Source: Lewinellaceae bacterium (GTDB lineage: Bacteria > Bacteroidota > Bacteroidia > Chitinophagales > Saprospiraceae). From it: a DNA stretch of 64,000 nt. Under the pieces are notes generated by a model. It had not been told where the DNA came from and searched no databases. It was given only the letters and a program-made list of their open reading frames with translations. Position numbers and translations under genes: made by a program. Below, piece by piece: positions 7,777 to 15,487 of this stretch. Position 1 is the first letter of the stretch; every line of letters starts with the position of its first letter. The stretch spans positions 62,001 to 126,000 of the forward strand of contig JACJYA010000005.1 of the NCBI GenBank assembly GCA_020636315.1, in the 5' to 3' direction.

Positions 7777-9813
7777 ATGAACGTCACCACCGCATTCCAC
7801 GACGCCATCCTCGAAGGCATCCCCGAAGAATTACCTGCCCTTAAGCCTTACGACCCAAACGTCAGCCATGCGCCCAAAAGGGTTATCGAAGGGGTGCTCT
7901 CCGATAAAGAAAAAGCCCTGGCCATCAGGAACGCGCTGCGGTATTTCCACCCCCGCCACCACGAGGTGCTGGCCGCCGAGTTCGCCCGTGAACTGGAGGA
8001 CTACGGCCGCATTTACATGCACCGCTTCCGGCCGGATTACGAGATGTACGCCCGGCCGATCGATGAATATCCGCACCGCTCCCGTCAGGCGGCTGCCATC
8101 ATGCTGATGATACAGAACAACCTGGACCCCAAGGTGGCCAAGCACCCCCACGAGCTGATCACCTACGGTGGCAACGGGGCCGTCTTTCAGAACTGGGCGC
8201 AGTATCGCCTGGTGATGAAATACCTGGCGGAGATGACAGATGAGCAAACGCTGGTGCTTTACTCCGGCCATCCGCTGGGGCTCTTCCCTTCCCATAAGGA
8301 CGCCCCGAGGGTGGTGGTCACCAACGGCATGATGGTGCCCAACTATTCCAGTAAGGAGGATTACAACAAGTACAACGCCCTGGGCGTCACTTCTTACGGG
8401 CAGATGACTGCCGGCTCCTTCATGTATATCGGCCCGCAGGGCATCGTGCACGGCACTACCATTACCCTGCTCAATGCCGGGCGGCTCAAGAAGCTGGGCA
8501 GGGACAGCCTGCACGGTAAGGTGTTCGTCACTTCCGGCCTGGGTGGGATGTCGGGCGCGCAGTCGGTGGCCGCCGTCATTGCCGGCGCGGTCGGGGTCAT
8601 CGCCGAGGTGGATCCCGACGCGGTGCGGCAACGGCTCACCGACGGTTATATCCAAAAAGAGAACATTTATTCCGATCCCAGCGAACTGATCGCCAGAATG
8701 GAGGCATGCCGCCGGAATGAGGAAGCTATCACGCTGGTTTATCAGGGAAATGTGGTGGAATTGTGGGAGAAACTCGTGGAGGAGGAAGTAGAGGTGGAAC
8801 TCGGTTCCGACCAGACTTCCCTGCACAATATCGAAGGCCTGGGCTACTGCCCGGCCGGCTTTACTTTCGAAGAGGCCAAACAACTTCTGGACAAAGACCC
8901 GGTGCGCTTCATGGCGGAAGTGCGCTCCACCCTGCGGCGCCACGTAAAAGCCGTGAACGCCATGGCGGAGCGGGGCATGTACTTCTGGGATTACGGCAAC
9001 GCCTTCCTGGTGGAAGCGGGAAAATCCGGCGCCGACATCTGGAAAAATGAGGAGGAAGGGATATTCAGGTACGCTTCTTATGTGGAAGACATCATGGGGC
9101 CCCTGTGTTTTGACTACGGCTTCGGCCCCTTCCGCTGGGTGTGCACCTCCGGCACCAAGGCCGACCTGGACCAGACGGACGCCATTGCCGCTCAGGTACT
9201 GAAAGAGATCCTGGCCGAAGCTCCGGCGGAGATCCACCCTCAGCTGAAAGACAACATTCGCTGGATCGAAGCGGCGGATGAGAATATACCCATTGTCGGC
9301 TCCAAATCGCGCATTCTGTATGCCGATGCAGAGGGGCGTATTCGCATTGCCAGGGCGTTCAACGATGCCATCTCCCGGCGCGCGCTTTCCGCTCCGGTCG
9401 TTCTGGGCCGCGACCACCACGACGTATCCGGCACTGACTCCCCCTACCGCGAAACCGCTAATATCTACGACGGCTCCCGCTTTACCGCCGATATGGCCGT
9501 CCATAATGTGATCGGCGACAGCTTTCGCGGCGCCACCTGGGTTTCGTTGCACAACGGCGGCGGTGTAGGCTGGGGAGAGGTGATCAACGGCGGCTTCGGC
9601 ATGGTGCTGGATGGCACTCCGGAAGCCGGGCGCCGCCTGGAGAGCATGCTCTTCTGGGACGTCAACAACGGCATCGCCCGCCGCTCCTGGGCCCGCAATG
9701 AAGGGGCCATCCACAGCGCCCGGCGCGCCATGGAGCAAACGCCGGGGCTGAAGATCACCCTGCCGAATATTGCAGATGATGAGGTGGTGGAGGGGGCGTT
9801 GAAGAAGGGGTGA
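7777..9813 (+). CDS. hutU: Urocanate hydratase
   Basis: The 678-residue product converts urocanate to imidazolonepropionate in histidine degradation, using tightly bound NAD+. Recognisable blocks are ITYGGNGAVFQNWAQYRLVM, LYSGHPLGLFPSHKDAPRVV, the NAD-binding VTSGLGGMSGAQ and FDYGFGPFRWVCTSG, whose cysteine (near residue 455) corresponds to the conserved active-site-region Cys. It belongs to the long form of about 670 residues that also occurs in eukaryotes, rather than the 550-residue proteobacterial form. It begins 40 bp after the metallopeptidase gene but is functionally unrelated to it. No hutH, hutI or hutG lies next to it, so the pathway is dispersed in this genome. Confidence 0.95.
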   Translation: MNVTTAFHDAILEGIPEELPALKPYDPNVSHAPKRVIEGVLSDKEKALAIRNALRYFHPRHHEVLAAEFARELEDYGRIYMHRFRPDYEMYARPIDEYPHRSRQAAAIMLMIQNNLDPKVAKHPHELITYGGNGAVFQNWAQYRLVMKYLAEMTDEQTLVLYSGHPLGLFPSHKDAPRVVVTNGMMVPNYSSKEDYNKYNALGVTSYGQMTAGSFMYIGPQGIVHGTTITLLNAGRLKKLGRDSLHGKVFVTSGLGGMSGAQSVAAVIAGAVGVIAEVDPDAVRQRLTDGYIQKENIYSDPSELIARMEACRRNEEAITLVYQGNVVELWEKLVEEEVEVELGSDQTSLHNIEGLGYCPAGFTFEEAKQLLDKDPVRFMAEVRSTLRRHVKAVNAMAERGMYFWDYGNAFLVEAGKSGADIWKNEEEGIFRYASYVEDIMGPLCFDYGFGPFRWVCTSGTKADLDQTDAIAAQVLKEILAEAPAEIHPQLKDNIRWIEAADENIPIVGSKSRILYADAEGRIRIARAFNDAISRRALSAPVVLGRDHHDVSGTDSPYRETANIYDGSRFTADMAVHNVIGDSFRGATWVSLHNGGGVGWGEVINGGFGMVLDGTPEAGRRLESMLFWDVNNGIARRSWARNEGAIHSARRAMEQTPGLKITLPNIADDEVVEGALKKG

Positions 9814-9955
9814 TTGTGTAAATGTTTGAAAGTGTGAGTAGGTAGGCAATATTAGTTATACCCATGTTTCTTCGAATTAGAGACACTGAGGGCATCTTCC
9901 TGGAGTTTGGGGCGTGCCCTCACGTATGCACATTAGTTCACCCGACTACATCACC

Positions 9956-11173
9956 ATGAAAAAACATCTTTTCTTTCCAATTCTTATTCTGGCCATCCCG
10001 GCCTTCAGCCAGGAGCTTTCCACCGACAGCTTGTTCCAACTGGCTCTTGCTGACCTTCCCGCCTTTTCCCGGCACATTACAGCCGAAGCGGAGACGGACT
10101 TCGGGAAAGCTAAAGCAGTGGTGGACTGGTACGCCCGCTATTTCGACTGGACTTATACCGATTATAAAAAGCGTAGCGTGGAGGACATCCTGAAACGGCG
10201 CGGCGGCAACTGCAATGAACTGGCGATGGTAACCCAGGCTTCTCTGGAAGCTCTCGATGTCAAAATGCGCCGGGTGAGGGAGGCCAACCTGCACGTCAGA
10301 TCCGATCGGCGGCAGGCCGATGCGGAGCAAAGGGTTGCCGAAGTGGGCAACAAAGCCTCCGTCTTCGGCCGGCAGCACAACGACCACGTTTGGCTGGAGG
10401 TGTATGACCAGGCTTCCGGGCAGTGGGCGCCCGCCGACCCTTCCCTGGGCGTGGTGGGCATGCGCTCCTGGTTGTCCGCCCGTTATGGTTTTACCAGGCG
10501 CTATTCGCTGGATCCCAGTTCGGAGGATATGATCGCGCCTTTTGCCGTTTTTGTGGAAAGCGAAGGAGATTGGATCAACCGGACTTCGCATTATGCCATC
10601 GATGGCTTTAACAGCCTGTATTACGGCAAACTGGCGGAACTGCCCTCCTGGAGCCAATGGGTGGAACAGGTAGAACAACTGGACGGGCTGGCTCTGGGGG
10701 CTTTCCAGGGAAATGTCAACCTGCATGAGCACAGTGATGAAATAGCTGCTCTGGCAGCTACTTATCAGCAGCTCAAAGAAGAATTCCTGGCTTCCGGTTT
10801 GGGTATTATCCATCAGAACATCGATGCCTTTTCCCAAAGCCTGGTGGAGGGCGATTTCGAAGCTGTAGTCGCTGCTTATACTTCCGACGGCAAGCTCTTC
10901 CCGCAACGCGGAGATATCCGTCGCGGCGAGGAAGCCATCCGCCGCTACTGGACGCCCCCTGCCGGCCGGGAGAGCCGCACCATCCACCACCGGATCAAAC
11001 CGGAAGAGATCGTGGTGCAGGGTGACACCGCGTACGACTGGGGGTATTACGAGGGCGCCACCCGCCTGGGGGATGGAAAGGAGGTGTTCTGGGAAGGCAA
11101 GTACGTCATCGTCTGGAAAAAAACGCCGGACGGGCAGTGGAAGGTCTATCTGGACAGCTGGAATGGCTTGTAG
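9956..11173 (+). CDS. Secreted transglutaminase-like protein with a C-terminal SnoaL/DUF4440-like domain
   Basis: I chose the ATG at 9956 because it gives a clean signal peptide (MKKHLFFPILILAIPAFSQ); the frame is open 42 bp further upstream. A transglutaminase-like fold shows the triad Cys86 (GGNCNELAM), His144 (NDHVWLEVY) and Asp161 (PADPSLG). The last 120 residues (from HQNIDAFSQSLVEGDFEAV) look like an NTF2-fold DUF4440/SnoaL domain (YTSDGKLFP, WEGKYVIVWKK). The first part may be a papain-like protease or peptidase acting in the periplasm; the second is often a small-molecule binding domain. The combination is uncommon, and its substrate cannot be told from sequence. Confidence 0.75.
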   Translation: MKKHLFFPILILAIPAFSQELSTDSLFQLALADLPAFSRHITAEAETDFGKAKAVVDWYARYFDWTYTDYKKRSVEDILKRRGGNCNELAMVTQASLEALDVKMRRVREANLHVRSDRRQADAEQRVAEVGNKASVFGRQHNDHVWLEVYDQASGQWAPADPSLGVVGMRSWLSARYGFTRRYSLDPSSEDMIAPFAVFVESEGDWINRTSHYAIDGFNSLYYGKLAELPSWSQWVEQVEQLDGLALGAFQGNVNLHEHSDEIAALAATYQQLKEEFLASGLGIIHQNIDAFSQSLVEGDFEAVVAAYTSDGKLFPQRGDIRRGEEAIRRYWTPPAGRESRTIHHRIKPEEIVVQGDTAYDWGYYEGATRLGDGKEVFWEGKYVIVWKKTPDGQWKVYLDSWNGL

Positions 11174-11184
11174 AGGGGTGTTTT

Positions 11185-11219
11185 GATTTGCGATTTTTGA
11201 TTTTTGATTTACGATTTAC
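11185..11219 (+). repeat. Five tandem heptamers GATTTNN
   Basis: Five consecutive 7-bp units (GATTTGC, GATTTTT, GATTTTT, GATTTAC, GATTTAC) lie between the transglutaminase-like gene and the lipoprotein gene. It is one of several unrelated 7- or 8-bp arrays in intergenic DNA of this window. Confidence 0.6.
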
Positions 11220-11277
11220 CGCAGGCTGTTGGCAATATTGTAAATTAGTGGGGTTAAAAAACGAAAAACCCCCTGAT

Positions 11278-12084
11278 ATGAGAGCGTTATTCCTTAGCTT
11301 AAGCCTGAGCTTACTGCTGGCGGGCTGTGGCTCCGGTGGCCAGCAACCCGGCGGGGCTTCCGCCGGTTCCGAGGCCGAAAAACCTGCCATCAGCCGCGAT
11401 TCCCTTCGAAAGCTATATCTTTCTTTTAAAGCCGACCTAACGGATACCTTACCCACCTATCAGGTGAAGGAGGAAGGCAAGCTGTATCCGGTGGATGAAG
11501 CTCTGCTGGACACGGCCTTTTTCGTGTTTCGCGAGCAACTAAAACTGACAGTTGCCGAAAAGGATGTTTTTGGATTGCTGGACGTTACTGCAAAAGACAT
11601 CAAAGTGAGCTTCGGCGCTGAAAACGGCTTTGATGATTTCGTCAGCATCTGGGGGCTCGACTCCAAACAGCCGGACACTCTCCCGATCTGGCCTCTGCTC
11701 GGCCGGCTGCTGGAAGAAGGCGGCACTTTTTCTGACAACCGCACGGTTTTTACGGCGCCTTACTACTTTTCTACCTGGCCTGGCCAGTATGAGCCTTTCG
11801 ATTACGGAGCTATCGCCGGGGCGGGGGTGCGCCTTCGCGAGCAACCCAGCCTGAACAGCCGCATTCTCAAAACCATCTCCTACGATATCGTCACCATCCT
11901 GGAGGAAGATAAGGTGGAGGAGATCGGCGGCGAGGCTTACCCCTGGATGCGGGTGGAATTGCTCAGCGGGACGCAGGGATATGTTTTTGGTAAATTTCTG
12001 GGCAACCCCGTAGGCTACAGAGTGGGCTTTGAAAAAAAAGCGGGCGGCCGGTGGCGGATGAGTTCCCTACTGGCCGGCGATTGA
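11278..12084 (+). CDS. Lipoprotein with C-terminal bacterial SH3-like domain
   Basis: Starting at the ATG at 11278 gives an SpII signal peptide with lipobox LLLAGC (MRALFLSLSLSLLLAGC), which the longer in-frame ORF would bury. The middle part (residues about 40-180) has no recognised family. The C-terminal part, AGVRLREQPSLNSRILKTIS to WMRVELLSGTQGYVFGKF, is a typical SH3_3 domain, usually a peptidoglycan-binding or protein-binding module. It lies 104 bp after the transglutaminase-like gene on the same strand, so the two may be co-transcribed. The likely location is the periplasmic face of the inner or outer membrane. Function otherwise unknown. Confidence 0.75.
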   Translation: MRALFLSLSLSLLLAGCGSGGQQPGGASAGSEAEKPAISRDSLRKLYLSFKADLTDTLPTYQVKEEGKLYPVDEALLDTAFFVFREQLKLTVAEKDVFGLLDVTAKDIKVSFGAENGFDDFVSIWGLDSKQPDTLPIWPLLGRLLEEGGTFSDNRTVFTAPYYFSTWPGQYEPFDYGAIAGAGVRLREQPSLNSRILKTISYDIVTILEEDKVEEIGGEAYPWMRVELLSGTQGYVFGKFLGNPVGYRVGFEKKAGGRWRMSSLLAGD

Positions 12085-12100
12085 AGAGGGCAGTAGCTGT

Positions 12101-12661
12101 TTATTCAAAGATATTCATCATTTCAATTTCTAAACCGCCAAGCGCCGGAGATTGGACAATCCCTTTTTCAGCAGCAAAATCGGTGATCTCCAGTTCGTCA
12201 TTCTGCAGGGTGTAAATTTCAATACTGCTGTTGGCCGGGTCAACGATCCAATATTCGGAAGCTTTGAATTTCTGGTAGATATTCATTTTATCAAAACGAT
12301 CACGCTTAATGGAACTGGGAGAGATGATCTCAACGATCAGGTCAGGCACCCCGACAATACCATTATCCAGATGGACAATTTCAAGCCGTTGTTTTTTGAT
12401 GAAAATCAGATCAGGTTGCGGGGCGTTGTAATCATCCAGAAAGACATCGATAGGAGAATAAAACAACTCTCCGAGATCCTTTTCTTGTATCCAGGACTCG
12501 ATCTTAAAGGATAGCCGCCGGGAAATACGCTGATGCAGGGCCGAAGGTGCAGATTTCTTCACTAGTTCACCATTTAGGAGCTCGTAGAAAAAGCGGTCGT
12601 TTTCGTCAAATTCCATCTGACGAAACTCTTTATAAGTAATTTTTTTTGTGGTGGTTTCCAT
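12101..12661 (-). CDS. Uma2 family (DUF820) PD-(D/E)XK endonuclease-like protein
   Basis: The 186-residue protein shows the Uma2 pattern: FYELLNGELVKKSAPSALHQ, then SPIDVFLDDYNAPQPDLIFI, PDLIVEIISPSS and KASEYWIVDP. The conserved PDLIF, EIxSPS and YWIVDP blocks carry the Asp/Glu/Lys set of a restriction-endonuclease fold. Uma2 genes are widespread and often multicopy in cyanobacteria and Bacteroidota; most have no known biological role. It is convergent with the lipoprotein gene (17 bp apart) and divergent from priA, with a shared 200-bp upstream region that contains the 8-bp tandem array. Confidence 0.85.
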   Translation of the reverse strand: METTTKKITYKEFRQMEFDENDRFFYELLNGELVKKSAPSALHQRISRRLSFKIESWIQEKDLGELFYSPIDVFLDDYNAPQPDLIFIKKQRLEIVHLDNGIVGVPDLIVEIISPSSIKRDRFDKMNIYQKFKASEYWIVDPANSSIEIYTLQNDELEITDFAAEKGIVQSPALGGLEIEMMNIFE

Positions 12662-12741
12662 GCGCCTGTGTTATATCTTATGCAAGATAAGAATTTTACT
12701 TTTTTGTTTCAAGTATGCTTCGTGCTTAAGCAAAAAAGTGA

Positions 12742-12749
12742 TATTTTTG
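12742..12749 (+). promoter_or_regulatory. Candidate -7 element upstream of priA
   Basis: TATTTTTG matches the Bacteroidota TAnnTTTG consensus exactly and lies 15 bp before the tandem array. No good TTG is found at the usual 19-21 bp spacing. If used, transcription would begin near 12755 and the array would be in the priA leader. Confidence 0.4.
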
Positions 12750-12764
12750 AAACGACAGGTGGGT

Positions 12765-12852
12765 ACACGAATACACGAATACACGAATACACGAATACAC
12801 GAATACACGAATACACGAATACACGAATACACGAATACACGAATACACGAAT
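12765..12852 (+). repeat. Eleven perfect 8-bp tandem repeats (ACACGAAT) in front of priA
   Basis: Eleven identical octamers run without a mismatch over 88 bp and end 11 bp before the priA ATG. Eight is not a multiple of three, so a change in copy number would shift any frame read through the array and would change leader length by 8 bp. Perfect arrays of this kind expand and contract by slippage. Confidence 0.9.
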
Positions 12853-12863
12853 ACACTACACAA

Positions 12864-15329
12864 ATGCACCCCATCACCGCCACCCAAACCTACGTAACGG
12901 TCATTCTGCCACTGGCAGTGCCCAAGCCTTATACCTATGCAGTACCTGAGCATCTCGTAGCGGAAGCGGTATTCGGCAAGCGGGTGGAAGTGCAATTCGG
13001 CAGGTCCAGGCTATACACCGCTCTGGTGATTGAACAACACCGGCGGGCGCCGGAAGAATACCGGCCCAAGCCCATTTTATCGGTGGTCGATGATGAGCCC
13101 ATCATCAACAAGATGCAGCTGCAACTCTGGCAATGGCTGGCCGATTATTACCTCTGTACCCTGGGGGAAGTGATGCACGCCGCACTGCCGGCCAACCTCA
13201 AGCTGGCCAGTGAGACCCGGCTTACCCTCAGCCCCCTCTTTGATGAGGACTTCGACGGGCTGGATGATAAGGAATACCTCATTGCCGAAGCCCTCAGCAT
13301 TCAGAACGAGATCAGCATCGACGATGTGCGGGGCATCCTGCAGCAAAAAACCGTCTATCCGCTGATCCGGCGCATGCTGGAAAAGCGCATCATTTACCTC
13401 AAGGAAGATCTGAAAGCCAAGTATAAACCCAAGACAGTCTCCTGCGTGCGCCTGCAGGAGCCCTATGCTTCCCATCCGGAACTGCTGGAGGAAGCTTTCG
13501 AACTGTGCAGCCGTTCCACCCGGCAGGTGGAAGCCCTTATGGCTTATGTGCAGCTGGCCAAAAAGCTGGAGTTCGTCCGCCGGCAGGATATATACTCGAA
13601 AGCCAGTGTTGATGCCTCCGTCCTGAAAGCTATGGAAAAAAAAGAGATCTTCGAGTTGTACGAACGGGAGGTGAGCCGCCTGGGAGGGTATGAGGAGGAA
13701 ATTATGGATGCCGATACCCTTGCGGAGCAGCAACAACGGGCGCTGAACGAGATCCGGGGCCATTTCAGAGATAAGAACGTGGTGCTTCTTCACGGCGTGA
13801 CGGGCAGCGGTAAGACCCGCGTTTATATCGAGCTCATACAGGAGGCCATTCAAAAAGGAGAACAGGTGCTTTACCTTCTGCCGGAGATCGCTCTTACCAC
13901 TCAGATCACCGGGCGGCTGGAGAAGGTCTTCGGCGGACAGATCGCCATTTACCATTCCCGCCTCAACAACAACGAGCGGGTGGAGATGTGGAATGAGGTG
14001 CTAAAGGGCAAGCCGGCCGTTCTGGGCGCCCGTTCCGCTCTTTTTCTGCCCTTCCGGAAGCTGGGGCTGATCATAGTCGATGAAGAACACGACAACTCCT
14101 ACAAGCAATACGACCCCAACCCTCGTTATAATGCCCGGGATGCCGCCGTCTATCTGGCTCACCTGCACGGCGCCAAAGCCCTGCTGGGCACTGCCACCCC
14201 TTCTGTCGAATCCTATCACAATGCGAAAAACGGTAAATACGGCCTGGTGGAAATGCCGGAGCGCTTCGGTGGCCTTCAGCTTCCGTCCGTAGAATTAGTG
14301 GATGCCAAGCGGGCCATGCAGGAACAAAAACTGCATTCTCACTTCACTTCCGTTTTGCTGGATGAACTCAAGGCGGCTCTTGAACGAGGGGAGCAGGCCA
14401 TCCTGTTCCAGAACCGCCGGGGTTATTCTCCCACCTACCGCTGCCTCACCTGCGACTGGCATTCCGAGTGCATCCACTGCGATGTCAGCCTGACTTACCA
14501 CAAGTTCAGGAATGCATTGAAATGCCATTACTGCGGCTATACCACCCACCTGCCCGATGCCTGCCCGGCCTGTGGTTCCAAACAGCTGACACTGAAGGGG
14601 TTCGGAACGGAAAAGATAGAGGATGAACTCAAGATCTTTCTGCCCGATGCCAGGGTCGGCCGCATGGACCTGGAAACAGTGCGGGGCAAAAATGCCCACG
14701 CCCGCCTGATCAATGACTTCGAGGAAGGCCGCCTGGACATTCTGGTCGGCACCCAGATGGTCACCAAAGGGCTGGACTTTGAGAAGGTGGGTATCGTTGG
14801 AGTGCTTAGCGCCGACCAACTCTTGCAGTTTCCCGATTTTCGCGCCGGGGAACGGGCCTTTCAGCTCATGCTGCAGGTCAGCGGGCGCGCCGGGCGTAAA
14901 CACAAGCAGGGAAAGGTGGTCATACAGGCGTTCAATACGGCCAGCCCGGTCATCCGGGAAGTGCTGGACAATGACTACGCCGGCTTCTTTACCCGGGAAA
15001 TGATGGAACGGCAGCAGTTTAAATATCCGCCTTATTACCGCCTCATCCGCATCACTTTGAAACATAAAAACCCCAAAACGGTGAATGAAGGAGCTCAGGC
15101 CTTCGAAAAAATGCTCAAGGGGAAGCTCGGGGAATGGGCCATCGGCCCGGCGGTGCCCTATGTAGGGCGGGTGAGGGGTTACTACCTCCTGGATTTTCTC
15201 GTTAAACTGCCCCGGGACGCGAAGAAGATCCGTTTCGCTAAGGAAGTGGTGCAGGAATCCATAGACAGGATGCAGCAGGTTTCGGGGCTCAGCGGGGTGC
15301 GGGTGAATGTGGATGTGGATCCGTATTGA
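12864..15329 (+). CDS. priA: Primosomal replication restart helicase PriA (N')
   Basis: PriA is a 3'-5' DNA helicase that reloads the replisome at stalled forks. The start at 12864 (MHPITATQTYVTVILPLAVP) gives 821 residues and begins with the DNA-binding beta domain; the frame is open upstream only through the ACACGAAT array. Walker A (LLHGVTGSGKTRVY, residue about 311), DEEH box (LIIVDEEHDNSYKQYDP), a zinc cluster of eight cysteines (CLTCDWHSECIHC to CHYCGY to CPACGS, residues about 526-575) and helicase motif VI (VSGRAGRKHKQG) are all present. The product looks intact. The unusual part is the 8-bp array directly in front of the start codon. Confidence 0.95.
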   Translation: MHPITATQTYVTVILPLAVPKPYTYAVPEHLVAEAVFGKRVEVQFGRSRLYTALVIEQHRRAPEEYRPKPILSVVDDEPIINKMQLQLWQWLADYYLCTLGEVMHAALPANLKLASETRLTLSPLFDEDFDGLDDKEYLIAEALSIQNEISIDDVRGILQQKTVYPLIRRMLEKRIIYLKEDLKAKYKPKTVSCVRLQEPYASHPELLEEAFELCSRSTRQVEALMAYVQLAKKLEFVRRQDIYSKASVDASVLKAMEKKEIFELYEREVSRLGGYEEEIMDADTLAEQQQRALNEIRGHFRDKNVVLLHGVTGSGKTRVYIELIQEAIQKGEQVLYLLPEIALTTQITGRLEKVFGGQIAIYHSRLNNNERVEMWNEVLKGKPAVLGARSALFLPFRKLGLIIVDEEHDNSYKQYDPNPRYNARDAAVYLAHLHGAKALLGTATPSVESYHNAKNGKYGLVEMPERFGGLQLPSVELVDAKRAMQEQKLHSHFTSVLLDELKAALERGEQAILFQNRRGYSPTYRCLTCDWHSECIHCDVSLTYHKFRNALKCHYCGYTTHLPDACPACGSKQLTLKGFGTEKIEDELKIFLPDARVGRMDLETVRGKNAHARLINDFEEGRLDILVGTQMVTKGLDFEKVGIVGVLSADQLLQFPDFRAGERAFQLMLQVSGRAGRKHKQGKVVIQAFNTASPVIREVLDNDYAGFFTREMMERQQFKYPPYYRLIRITLKHKNPKTVNEGAQAFEKMLKGKLGEWAIGPAVPYVGRVRGYYLLDFLVKLPRDAKKIRFAKEVVQESIDRMQQVSGLSGVRVNVDVDPY

Positions 15330-15337
15330 GGGCATAA

Positions 15338-15361
15338 GGGGTGTTCAAAGTTTCTGGTTCC
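15338..15361 (-). repeat. Copy of a 25-bp dispersed motif after priA
   Basis: Read on the minus strand, this segment resembles the 25-bp motif seen twice in tandem at 38672-38721 (consensus GAAACCAG-RAACTATGAACA-STCCC, one base missing here). It lies 9 bp after the priA stop codon. Confidence 0.4.
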
Positions 15362-15487
15362 GATCTTCCAATCTTTCCGCTATTCTTAAACATTCCTGAA
15401 ATATTTTAATTTTGTAACTACAAACACGCTCTCAAGGGCTGTTTTCTACCTGACCAGATAAGACTTTTAACCAAGAACCGAAACATT

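Noticed and set aside
7831..9849. A 672-codon open frame on the minus strand opposite urocanate hydratase
   Set aside because: It is the complement of a strongly conserved GC-rich gene; its translation is rich in His, Gly and Val and matches no family pattern.
12765..12852. CRISPR array
   Set aside because: The units are 8 bp without spacers; neither this nor the other tandem arrays have the repeat-spacer form, and no cas gene is present.
12648..12863. An N-terminal extension of PriA through the 8-bp array
   Set aside because: It would overlap the divergent Uma2 start, encode repeated TRIHEYTN and shift frame with each unit; PriA homology starts at the ATG at 12864.
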